Source: CAUZIR01 sp034421295
GTDB taxonomy: Bacteria; Chloroflexota; Dehalococcoidia; Lucifugimonadales; UBA2962
DNA: 56,794 bases
NCBI GenBank assembly: GCA_034421295.1
Contig: DAOUKM010000005.1
Coordinates: 1-56,794 of the forward strand
Direction: 5' to 3'
The notes below the pieces were generated by a model that saw nothing but the letters and a program-made list of their open reading frames with translations, did no database searches and was not told where the DNA came from. The position numbers and the translations under genes were made by a program. Shown here in pieces: positions 8,333 to 15,682 of the stretch. Position 1 is the stretch's first letter; each line of letters begins with the position of its first letter.

Positions 8333-9299
8333 CGAGCTCTCGCGTCACCCGCCCCAGATCCTCGAGGCGGGGGAGCAGGAGAGGGTGGGTGGCGCCGGCG
8401 CTCCTGTACTCATCGAGCCGTCTTCGGCATTCGCCTGCGCTTCCCATGACATACAGGCGGCCGACCAGTTCGTCCGGAACCAGGGCGGCTGCCTCCGCCG
8501 ATTCGCCGCCGGGATCCAGCGCGGCTATCGAATCGGCGACTCCGGTATCCATGCCGGCGCGGCCCAAGAGCAGCTTGGCCATCCCCGGCTCGGCCAGTAG
8601 TCTTGCAACCCGTCTCCTGAGCCCGGGCATGAGGGGTTCCGGGTCGTCGGTGAGTCGCACGACGATCATGCAGGCGATCTCCAGTTCATCCGGATCCCGG
8701 CCCGCCCGCTCGGCGGCCAGGCGGATCTGGCGGACGGCCCACTCTACGTACCCTACTGGGCTGTAGGCGTTTAGGATCACCCCGTCGGCGACCGTCCCCG
8801 CCAGGCGCAGTGCCCTGGGCCCTATGGCGGCCAGATATATCTTCGGAGGACGCTGGACCGGCGGCACCGCCAGCCGCACAGGGTCGGTGCCATCACCGAG
8901 GCGTACAGATTGTCCCGACAGAAGGGCCCTCACCGTCACCGTCGCCCGCTTCAGTTCGCCCAGGGATCTCTCGTAAGAAAGCCCGAGCCGGTCCCTTATC
9001 AACCATTCATCGCTGCGCCCGAGCCCCAGCAACATGCGCCCCCCGCTGAGCCGGTCGACTGTGGCCGCGGCCATTGCAAGGAGCGCCGGATGGCGGGTAA
9101 ACGGGTTAACGACGCCCACGCCCAGCGCCATCCGATCGGTCGATGCGGCGAGGTGTCCGAGCAGGGAGAAGGTCTCCTCGTGGAAGTACCGCTCCGTGAC
9201 CCAGATCGAATCGAAGCCCGACTGCTCGGCAGCCCGAGCGTATCCGGCAAGCTCTGCACCCGAGTCGATCCCGTGGTAGAGGACCAGGCCGGTCAGCAC
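8316..9299 (-). CDS. LLM class oxidoreductase (third paralogue, MER-like)
   Basis: The protein has 327 residues and the luciferase-like fold: FDSIWVTERYFHEE, LGVGVVNPFTRHPALLAMAAATVDRLSGGR and LGLGRSDEWL. It resembles F420-dependent methylene-tetrahydromethanopterin reductase-like members more than the TIGR03619 pair upstream. The start is GTG 9297-9299, which lies inside the last codons of the selenoprotein gene (7-base overlap, GTGCTGA), so translation is probably coupled. It is the third gene of the VIT1/GrdB/LLM operon. It may act on a product or partner of the selenoprotein. That link is inference from operon order only. Confidence 0.85.
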   Translation of the reverse strand: MLTGLVLYHGIDSGAELAGYARAAEQSGFDSIWVTERYFHEETFSLLGHLAASTDRMALGVGVVNPFTRHPALLAMAAATVDRLSGGRMLLGLGRSDEWLIRDRLGLSYERSLGELKRATVTVRALLSGQSVRLGDGTDPVRLAVPPVQRPPKIYLAAIGPRALRLAGTVADGVILNAYSPVGYVEWAVRQIRLAAERAGRDPDELEIACMIVVRLTDDPEPLMPGLRRRVARLLAEPGMAKLLLGRAGMDTGVADSIAALDPGGESAEAAALVPDELVGRLYVMGSAGECRRRLDEYRSAGATHPLLLPRLEDLGRVTRELGPKTA

Positions 9300-10111
9300 G
9301 TCTCCTCCAGCTTCAGGGGAGGCACCGGTGCGTCCCGCTCCAGCAGGGAGAGCGTGGCCCGCAGAACGCGCATCTGCTGAGACCGGTCGTTCGGCGCGCC
9401 GAGCATGCTTCCCGTCTTCAGCCGCGTGAACGTGGCACGTGGGGGCGCCGTGCGCCGGGTCATGCCCGGGACGGCGCTAGTCAGGGTGGTTGCGATTCCC
9501 TCCTGCTCAAGGAGCCTTGCGACCAGCCCGACGGACTGGCAGCAGATCGGTCAGGCGGGAACCAGCAGGGCGGCGTCCGCCTTCTCCTCCCTGGCGGCAG
9601 CCAGCACCCCGGGCGCGATCAGGTCGACCACGGCCCTTGCGTCCGGCTGGTAGCCGCTGAAGCTCACCACGTTCCTGGCCAGCCCTCCTATCAGTCCATC
9701 TGCCACCATCTGCTCCAGGTGGCGGAGCGGAAGCTGCACCTGCGGGTCCTCCGAGACCGCACGGTGGTCGTAGTGAGTGTGATCAAACCTGACATCGGAC
9801 AGGGGCGCCGCCGTCGGGATGAGGCGAAGGGTCGGATCGCCGAGCACGTTCTCGGCATCGAAAGGCTCGCCGCGCGAGCCCAGGGAGGCACCGGCGGATG
9901 AGATCAGGATCAACCGGGAACCTGACAGACGCACGGCGCGGCCGGAGGGCGCGGTCCGGTTCCGCGGGCCCTTGTAAAGACTCCAGTCCGGTTCGGCGCC
10001 CGGGGTCCCGAGCACCTCCCTTCTCACATGGTCGAGCCAGCCACCCTCGAAGCGCTCCGCCCACTCTTCCATGTCCTCGACCACCGGCAGTCTTGGCTCT
10101 GAGTGCGTCAA
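9293..10111 (-). CDS. GrdB-like selenoprotein (glycine/sarcosine/betaine reductase selenoprotein B family) with in-frame TGA as Sec
   Basis: The frame from TTG 10111 runs 186 codons, meets TGA at 9551-9553, then continues for 85 sense codons to TGA 9293-9295. The N-terminal part shows FDHTHYDHRAV and IGGLARNVVSFSGYQPDA, typical of the family. The part after TGA reads PICCQSVGLVARLLEQEG and later PPRATFTRLKTG, the expected C-terminus. Decoding TGA as selenocysteine gives LLVPA-U187-PIC190, a UxxC redox motif where many homologues have CxxC. The full product has 272 residues. Family members reduce C-N or related bonds, but this short form's substrate is unknown. It overlaps VIT1 upstream (TTGA) and the LLM downstream. 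A nonsense mutation is the alternative. Confidence 0.82.
9523..9539 (-). promoter_or_regulatory. Candidate bacterial SECIS hairpin
   Basis: On the coding strand the sequence CCAGTCC-GTC-GGGCTGG forms a 7-base-pair stem (one G-U) with a three-base loop starting with G. The stem can extend by three further pairs around one mismatch. The loop begins 18 bases after the in-frame TGA at 9551-9553. This fits the general bacterial SECIS pattern for SelB-guided decoding: an apical loop about 16-37 bases after UGA with an early G in the loop. The hairpin lies in coding sequence, as expected for bacteria. Confidence 0.65.
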
Positions 10112-10833
10112 CCGGACACCCCAATTCCAATCAGCTTACCTATGCCAAAGGTCACAGCGGCCGCAGCGCCGCCAATCAGCAGCATCCTGAGCCCGCCCCA
10201 CATCACGCCCCGGTCCGAGGCGACGGCCACCGCTCCGCCCACGAACAGCAGGCCCACGGCGCTGACGATGGCGCTCAGACTGAACGCCAGGCCGCCGGCA
10301 CCGAGCAGGTACGGAATTATGGGCAGCACCGCCCCGGCGGCGAAGGCGACGAAGGAGCTGGCGGCCGCCCCCCAGGGTGAGCCCAGGTTGTCCGGGTTCA
10401 GGCCGAGCTGTTCCCGCGCGATGGTATCGAGGGCCAGCCGGGTGTTGCCCATTATATGGCCGGCCACGCTGCTTGCCTCAGCGCGCGGCAGGCCCTTGGC
10501 CTCGTATATCGAGGCTATCTCCCCGGCGCTTTCGCCCGGTCGCTCAGCCAGCCTGCGCTCGGCCAGGCGTATCTTGTTCTCATATATCTCGCGCTGAGAG
10601 CGCATGGAGACATACTCGCCGGTTGCCATCGAGAAGGCGCCCGCAAGCAGGCCGGCCACCCCGGCGATGACGACGAAGTCCGCGTTGTCGACCCCCCCGG
10701 CGACCCCCATTACAAGGCTGAAGTTGGACACCAGCCCGTCGTTGGCCCCCAGCACCGCAGCGCGGATGACGCCGCCGTCCTGGGCACCCCCCATAGGGGC
10801 GTCCGACGCGGGATGGGGGCTATCCGGGCTCAT
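10108..10833 (-). CDS. VIT1/CCC1 family transporter
   Basis: This 241-residue membrane protein begins GGVIRAAVLGANDGLVSNFSLVMGVAGG, the first helix signature of VIT1/CCC1 iron or manganese transporters. A second helix ATGEYVSMRSQREI leads into a charged cytosolic loop (about residues 75-140). Three hydrophobic segments follow to the C-terminus. The family moves Fe2+ or Mn2+ across membranes, usually by proton antiport. Its stop TGA overlaps the TTG start of the selenoprotein gene (TTGA), so the two are translationally coupled. It heads the three-gene operon with GrdB-like and LLM genes. Metal specificity cannot be seen. Confidence 0.87.
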   Translation of the reverse strand: MSPDSPHPASDAPMGGAQDGGVIRAAVLGANDGLVSNFSLVMGVAGGVDNADFVVIAGVAGLLAGAFSMATGEYVSMRSQREIYENKIRLAERRLAERPGESAGEIASIYEAKGLPRAEASSVAGHIMGNTRLALDTIAREQLGLNPDNLGSPWGAAASSFVAFAAGAVLPIIPYLLGAGGLAFSLSAIVSAVGLLFVGGAVAVASDRGVMWGGLRMLLIGGAAAAVTFGIGKLIGIGVSG

Positions 10834-10888
10834 CGCCGGGTTTGCCCGCCCCGGCCGGGCGGCGATTGAGCGGTCACCGGCCTGGGCA

Positions 10889-11743
10889 TCAGCCCGAGGC
10901 CCCTTCCCTTATGGACTTTAGGACATCCACGTTGATCCTGTCGGGCCCGCCCCCCTCGATGCCCGGAACCTCCAGCAGGAAGGGGACGCCCGCGAAGGCC
11001 GGGTGGGACATGATGTTGGCAAAGCCCCGCTCTCCTATGTGGCCGTGCCCGATGTTCTCGTGACGGTCCACCCCGGAGCCCAGTTCGGTCTTGGAGTCGT
11101 TGGCATGGACGGCCACCAGCCTGTCGAGGCCCATCGCCCCGTCGAGCTCATCGAGCGCCGCGCTGAGGCCGTCTCGGTCCGTGATGCGGTATCCGGCGGC
11201 GAACGCGTGCTGGGTGTCGAGGCATACCTTAAGGCGGTCGCTGCCGATCGCCGCTATCATGCGGCCGATCTCGCCGAAGGTGGCACCGATGTGGTTGCCG
11301 GCTCCCGCGCTGTTCTCGATGATCAGCCAGGTCTCCTCGGCCGTCTCATCCAGCACCCGGGACAGGCACCCGGCGGCCTGGTCCAGGACACTGTCGAATC
11401 CCCTCCCCTTGTGGCTGCCGGCATGAAAGATCACGCCCCTGGCTCCCAGACCTGTGGCGGCGTTCATATGGCTGGTCAGGGACGCGACAGACTTTTCGGC
11501 CAGCTCGGGATTGCCGCCCAGATTGACCAGGTAGCTCCCGTGAAGGAACGCGGGGCCGACACCCGTCTGCCGCGCCTTTTCCCTGAACGCTGCGATCGCG
11601 CCCGGTTTCTGGGCCCTGAAGGACCAGGTCCGGGGCGATGACGCGAATATCTGTATGCTCTCCGCGCCGATCTCCAGCGCTTTGTCGATAGCCTTGTCGG
11701 CCCCTCCCGCAGCGGAGACGTGCGCCCCTATCTTCATTGGCAC
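10889..11743 (-). CDS. nfo: Endonuclease IV (AP endonuclease)
   Basis: This 284-residue TIM-barrel endonuclease IV repairs abasic sites by cleaving 5' of the lesion. Metal-binding motifs are present: IGAHVSAAGG at the N-terminus, FLHGSYLVNLG, LIIENSAGAGNHIG, VCLDTQHAFAAGY and VHANDSKTELGSGVDRHENIGHG. The tool-independent choice of start is between GTG 11743 and ATG 11737, two codons apart. A TATAAT box ends seven bases before the GTG, which suggests a leaderless transcript starting at or next to the GTG. It is divergent from the NAD-binding oxidoreductase at 11814. The assignment is firm. Confidence 0.93.
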   Translation of the reverse strand: MPMKIGAHVSAAGGADKAIDKALEIGAESIQIFASSPRTWSFRAQKPGAIAAFREKARQTGVGPAFLHGSYLVNLGGNPELAEKSVASLTSHMNAATGLGARGVIFHAGSHKGRGFDSVLDQAAGCLSRVLDETAEETWLIIENSAGAGNHIGATFGEIGRMIAAIGSDRLKVCLDTQHAFAAGYRITDRDGLSAALDELDGAMGLDRLVAVHANDSKTELGSGVDRHENIGHGHIGERGFANIMSHPAFAGVPFLLEVPGIEGGGPDRINVDVLKSIREGASG

Positions 11744-11750
11744 GGCTTTG

Positions 11751-11756
11751 ATTATA
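11751..11756 (-). promoter_or_regulatory. -10 box TATAAT for nfo, likely leaderless
   Basis: The coding strand reads TATAAT, seven bases, then GTG. Transcription would start at or within a base or two of the start codon, so no ribosome site is possible. A convincing -35 box is not visible. Confidence 0.6.
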
Positions 11757-11813
11757 CGGACATGCAGGCTAATCTAGGCCCCAAAAGACGCCAGAACACG
11801 AAGGAGGCCGACC

Positions 11814-12695
11814 GTGCCGCAGACCATAGCGATTCTCAGCCCGGGAGACATGGGCCACGCGGTGGGAAGGGAGCTCGGCGCGGCGGGACACCGGGTCATA
11901 ACCTGTCTTTCCGGCCGCAGCGAGCGGACCCGTCGGCTGAGCGAGTCGGCGGACATCATCAACGTCGCCAGCCTCGCGGACCTCGCGGTCCAGGCCGATC
12001 TGGTGCTGTCGATCCTGGTGCCATCGGAGGCCGAGGCGCTTGCCAGCAGGGTCGCGGCGGCCGCTCGCGGCGCCGACACAGAGCTGACGTTCGCCGACTG
12101 CAATGCGGTGGCCCCGGCCACCAGCGGCAGGATCGAATCGGAGATCACGGGAGCGGGGAGCCGGTACATCGACGCATCGATAATCGGGCCTCCGCCCGGC
12201 AAGGGCTCACCCCCGCGCTTTTACACCTGCGGCACCTTTGCCCACATCATGGACGAGCTGGACGGCCAGGGAATACTCGTGAGGAACATGGGCGCACCCA
12301 CGGGGGCCGCCTCGGCGATAAAGATGTGCTATGCGGGATTCACCAAGGGAACCAGCGCGCTATCGGTCGGCGTGCTGGTGATGGCCACTCGACTGGGGGT
12401 GGCCGACCAGCTGGACCGGGAACTGTCCGAGAGCCAGGCGGCCGGGCTTGAGCGAATGCGCCGCGAGATACCGGGCCTGCCGGTCAAGGCCCGGCGCTGG
12501 GTCGGGGAGATGGAGGAGATAGCATCGACCTTCGAGTCGGCGGCCCTGCCGCCCGGCTTTCACGACGCGGCGGCGGACGTGTACAGGCTGGTCGGACATA
12601 GCGCCTTTGCGGACGAGACCCCGGAGACACTCGACGACTCCAGGGACCTGAGGACGACGGTGGAGGGCATCGCCGCCCTGCTGAAGGACTGTTAG
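11814..12695 (+). CDS. NAD(P)-dependent oxidoreductase, DUF1932 / 6-phosphogluconate-dehydrogenase-like
   Basis: The protein has 293 residues. The N-terminal Rossmann domain has SPGDMGHAVG at about residues 8-17, followed by the GHRVITCLSGRSERTRRL strand-helix unit of beta-hydroxyacid dehydrogenase-like enzymes. The C-terminal helical domain contains GAPTGAASAIKMCYAGFTKG, with the conserved Lys of this superfamily, as in proteins with a DUF1932 domain. The start GTG is supported by AAGGAGG six bases upstream. It probably oxidises a hydroxyacid or reduces a ketoacid. The substrate is unknown. The stop overlaps that of convergent secF by four bases (TTAG). Confidence 0.8.
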   Translation: MPQTIAILSPGDMGHAVGRELGAAGHRVITCLSGRSERTRRLSESADIINVASLADLAVQADLVLSILVPSEAEALASRVAAAARGADTELTFADCNAVAPATSGRIESEITGAGSRYIDASIIGPPPGKGSPPRFYTCGTFAHIMDELDGQGILVRNMGAPTGAASAIKMCYAGFTKGTSALSVGVLVMATRLGVADQLDRELSESQAAGLERMRREIPGLPVKARRWVGEMEEIASTFESAALPPGFHDAAADVYRLVGHSAFADETPETLDDSRDLRTTVEGIAALLKDC

Positions 12696-13606
12696 GCGCG
12701 ACCCCTAAGGCGCCTGTACAGCCTGGGGATGTCCCTTTGCTCCCAGACCGCCAGGGTCTGTGTGGCGACGGCTATAGAGCTGTAGGTGCCGACCAGGACG
12801 CCGATAAGCAGAACCAGCAGGAAGGCCCGCAGGGTGGGCCCGCCGAAGAGCATCAGCGCCAGCAGCGTGAACAGCAGCGTCAGGCTCGTGTTGACGGACC
12901 GGCCAAGGGTTTCCGAGATGGACAGGTTGATGCTGGCCGTAAGGCTCCTGGTCGGTGCGGCGACTATGTTCTCCCTGAGCCTGTCGAACACGACGATGGT
13001 GTCGTTTACGCTGAACCCGATCACCGTCAGCAGCGCGATCAGGAACATCGTGTTCACCTCGACATCGGCCACGACGCCGAGGATGGCGAATATGCCCAGT
13101 ATCACGCCCGCGTCGTGGATGAGGGCCACGATCGCCGCGGCGCCGTACCGGAACGGGCTCGGGACGTTGCGGAAGGCCCACCAGACGTAGAGGAATATCC
13201 CGATCGCCGCGGCGAACACCGCCCAGAAAGCCGCTATCACGGTCTCCTGGGCAACGACCGGAGAGACCAGGTCGAACGCCAGGACGTTTGAGCCACCCGG
13301 TGAGATGGCGGCCTCAAGGCTGCTGGTCAGCTCCTCCTTCTCCTGCTCTGAGAGCTCCTTGGTGCGGATGAAGTAGACGTTGTCTCCAAAGTTCTGGACC
13401 GTGGCGTCGTCGACCTCGAGGTCGGAAAGCGCATCGCGCAGCTCCTGCTGCTCAACCGGATCTACGAACTCTATGGTGATCGTGCTGCCACCCGTAAAGT
13501 CGATGCCCGGCCGCAGCCCCGGGGCGATGATCAGAAACACTATCCCCGGGACGAGCAGTATCGCCGATATGAGAAAGAGCCAGCCCCTTTTGCCAACGAT
13601 ATCCAA
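12692..13606 (-). CDS. secF: Protein translocase subunit SecF
   Basis: This 304-residue membrane protein of the SecDF translocation motor uses the proton gradient to pull secreted proteins across the membrane. It has an N-terminal helix, a periplasmic P4 domain with G-I-D-F-T-G-G-S-T-I-T-I-E, and a C-terminal bundle with VIGFSVNDTIVVFDRLREN and a following R-S-V-N-T-S-L-T helix. The start is TTG with GAGGGG six bases upstream. It lies 15 bases downstream of secD, so the two form an operon in the usual D-F order. Length and motifs are normal for the family. Confidence 0.95.
   Translation of the reverse strand: MDIVGKRGWLFLISAILLVPGIVFLIIAPGLRPGIDFTGGSTITIEFVDPVEQQELRDALSDLEVDDATVQNFGDNVYFIRTKELSEQEKEELTSSLEAAISPGGSNVLAFDLVSPVVAQETVIAAFWAVFAAAIGIFLYVWWAFRNVPSPFRYGAAAIVALIHDAGVILGIFAILGVVADVEVNTMFLIALLTVIGFSVNDTIVVFDRLRENIVAAPTRSLTASINLSISETLGRSVNTSLTLLFTLLALMLFGGPTLRAFLLVLLIGVLVGTYSSIAVATQTLAVWEQRDIPRLYRRLRGRA
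12694..12715. terminator. Hairpin at the convergent stop codons
   Basis: AGGCGC and GCGCCT form a 6-base-pair stem around a ten-base loop, located exactly at the overlapping stops of the oxidoreductase (+) and secF (-). There is no T-tract. It could act on both transcripts. Confidence 0.35.
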
Positions 13607-13621
13607 GATGACCCCTCGTCC

Positions 13622-15664
13622 CTAGCGGCTTCCCTCGGGCAAAAACCTCTTGCCCACCGGTGTAAACCAGCTCGCCCGATCCGATATGCCGGTGGTCGCA
13701 AGCAGGCGCAGCAGCGTCCTGCTGACGACTATCGCCGAGAACATGCTTATCAGCACGCCGATGGCCAGCGTGGCTGCGAATCCCTGCACCACCGAGGCGC
13801 CCAGCGTGTCGGCAAACCAGAACAGGATTGCGCAGGTGATGAGCGTCGATACGTTGCCGTCTCGGATCGCAGGCCAGGCGCGGTTAAAGCCTATGTTTAT
13901 GGAAGTGAGCAGCGTCCGCCCGGCGCGCAGCTCGTCCTTCATGCGTTCGAATATCAGGATGTTCGCGTCCACCGCCATGCCCACCGAGAGGATCGCCGCC
14001 GCGACGCCGGACAGGGTCAAGGTGACCGGGATCAGCTTGAATACGGCGAGCACGATCGCACCGTAGATGATCAGGGCCACCGCGGCCACGAGGCCGGGCA
14101 CCCTGTAGTAGGCGGCCATGAAGCCCAGCACCAGCGCGAGGCCGACAAGGCCTGCGACCACGCTCTTTCTGAGCGAGTCGGCCCCAAGTATCGCGTCAAC
14201 GTCGCGCTCCTGCACCAGCTCGATGGGAATGGGCAGGCGTCCCGCCTCGAGAAGCTGAGCTATGTCCTGGGCTCTCTCGGGTGTGAAGTCGCCCCGGATG
14301 AAGGCCGCGCCGCCGGTAATCACCTGGTCCACCGCCGGGGCGATCAACTCCTCATCGTCCAGGAATATGGCGATACGATCGTCGGTGTTGATTATCAGCT
14401 GCGTCAGCTCGCCAAAGCTGCGGGCACCGCGCGCGTTGAACTCGATATTAACGATGGGCTGGCCGGTCGTCTGGTGGGTTCCCGCATAGGCCCTGGCAAG
14501 GTCGTCCCCTGTCAGCCCGATCTCCTCGTCGAACGCCCCGTAGACCTCGACGAAACTTACCCGCGGGCTCTCGCCGAAGATGGCCCTGCTCTCCTCGATC
14601 GTGGGTGCCAGTGGCTGGCCGGTCGTATTGAGCAGCGCGAACGCAAAGACGTTCGTTTCCTCGATCCTGGTGACCGCACCGGCCTGGAGGGTTAGCGTTC
14701 GGAACTCGTCTCCGTCTATATCGACCTGGATCCGGTTCGGCTGCGCGCCGCCGCCCGCGAAGAAGTTGATGGCCGACTGCAGCATGCGCTCGACTATCTG
14801 ATCGAAGACCTCGGCTCCCGCGTCGGTGAACTCGACCAGCAGGAATGCGGATTCTGGGGTTGCGTCCTCTTCCTCGGCCTCGCCTGAATCGGCGACCTCA
14901 CCGGTCTCCTCGGTCCCGGCCATCGCCTCGGCCTCACCTGAATCGGCGACCTCACTGGTCTCCTCGGACCCGGCCATCGCCTCGGCCTCGCCTGAATCAG
15001 CGACCTCACCGGTCTCCTCGGTCCCGGCCATCGCCTCGGCCTCACCTGAATCGGCGACCTCACCGGTCTCCTCGGTCCCGACCATCGCCTCGGCCTCGCC
15101 CGAATCGGTGACCTCACCGGTCTCCCCGGACCCGGCCATCGCCTCGGCCTCGCCTGAATCGGTGGCCTCACCGGTCTCCTCGGCCGCGGCGGGTTCGGGG
15201 TATGCGTCGACGATCACCGAGACGATGCTCTGTTCGTCGAGCTCCACCGGGACCGGGACGTCGAGCTGCCTGTGCTTGAACTCCAGTCGCGCGGTCTCTC
15301 CTATGATCGCCTTGGCCCTTGCGGGATCGCCCACGCCCGGCAGCTGCACGAGAAGCCGGTCATCGCCGAGCGTCTGGATGACCGGCTCACCCAGGCCGGT
15401 CTGGTTCACCCTCCGCTCGATGATCTGCCTTAGGGAACTCATCTGTTCGGCAGTCGGCTGGATGCGTTCGCCGGCCGCATTAGTGAGCGCCGCCTCGTAC
15501 ACGAGGTGGCTCCCGCCCTGAAGATCGAGTCCGAGCTTCAGGCCCAGCGGATTGTCGCCGGTGCGCTGAAAACCCCTTATCTCGATCGTCTGGAATCCCA
15601 GGGTCAGCCCGGCGATCAGCACCAGGACCGCGATCACCAGAAGGGTCTTTGAATACCTGCGCAA
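13622..15664 (-). CDS. secD: Protein translocase subunit SecD with acidic repeat insertion
   Basis: The protein has 680 residues, longer than usual for SecD because of an insertion. The N-terminal helix and LGLDLQGGSHLVYEA motif, the P1 domain (FTPERAQDIAQLLEAGRLPIP before the membrane bundle), and SVGMAVDANILIFERMKDELRAG near the end are all present and intact. Between residues 162 and 265 lies a run of acidic 18-residue repeats of the type EETGEVADSGEAEAMAGT, inserted in the extracytoplasmic P1 region. SecD works with SecF in late protein translocation. Start TTG 15664 has GGAGAG just upstream. It is followed 15 bases later by secF, and preceded by the CCA-adding gene. Confidence 0.95.
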   Translation of the reverse strand: MRRYSKTLLVIAVLVLIAGLTLGFQTIEIRGFQRTGDNPLGLKLGLDLQGGSHLVYEAALTNAAGERIQPTAEQMSSLRQIIERRVNQTGLGEPVIQTLGDDRLLVQLPGVGDPARAKAIIGETARLEFKHRQLDVPVPVELDEQSIVSVIVDAYPEPAAAEETGEATDSGEAEAMAGSGETGEVTDSGEAEAMVGTEETGEVADSGEAEAMAGTEETGEVADSGEAEAMAGSEETSEVADSGEAEAMAGTEETGEVADSGEAEEEDATPESAFLLVEFTDAGAEVFDQIVERMLQSAINFFAGGGAQPNRIQVDIDGDEFRTLTLQAGAVTRIEETNVFAFALLNTTGQPLAPTIEESRAIFGESPRVSFVEVYGAFDEEIGLTGDDLARAYAGTHQTTGQPIVNIEFNARGARSFGELTQLIINTDDRIAIFLDDEELIAPAVDQVITGGAAFIRGDFTPERAQDIAQLLEAGRLPIPIELVQERDVDAILGADSLRKSVVAGLVGLALVLGFMAAYYRVPGLVAAVALIIYGAIVLAVFKLIPVTLTLSGVAAAILSVGMAVDANILIFERMKDELRAGRTLLTSINIGFNRAWPAIRDGNVSTLITCAILFWFADTLGASVVQGFAATLAIGVLISMFSAIVVSRTLLRLLATTGISDRASWFTPVGKRFLPEGSR
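14870..15181 (-). repeat. 54-bp minisatellite inside secD
   Basis: Five full 54-base units plus a 42-base partial unit lie in frame in secD. Each encodes 18 residues with the pattern E-E-T-G-E-V-A-D-S-G-E-A-E-A-M-A-G-T or -S. Units differ by only a few bases, indicating recent tandem expansion. The encoded stretch is highly acidic, lacks aromatic residues and is presumably disordered. Confidence 0.93.
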
Positions 15665-15682
15665 CTATCTCTCCGCCAGTGC

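Noticed and set aside
14826..15521. Ser/Ala-rich frame on the + strand opposite secD
   Set aside because: It is the complement of the secD acidic repeat and flanking sequence; repeats in all frames produce artificial open frames.
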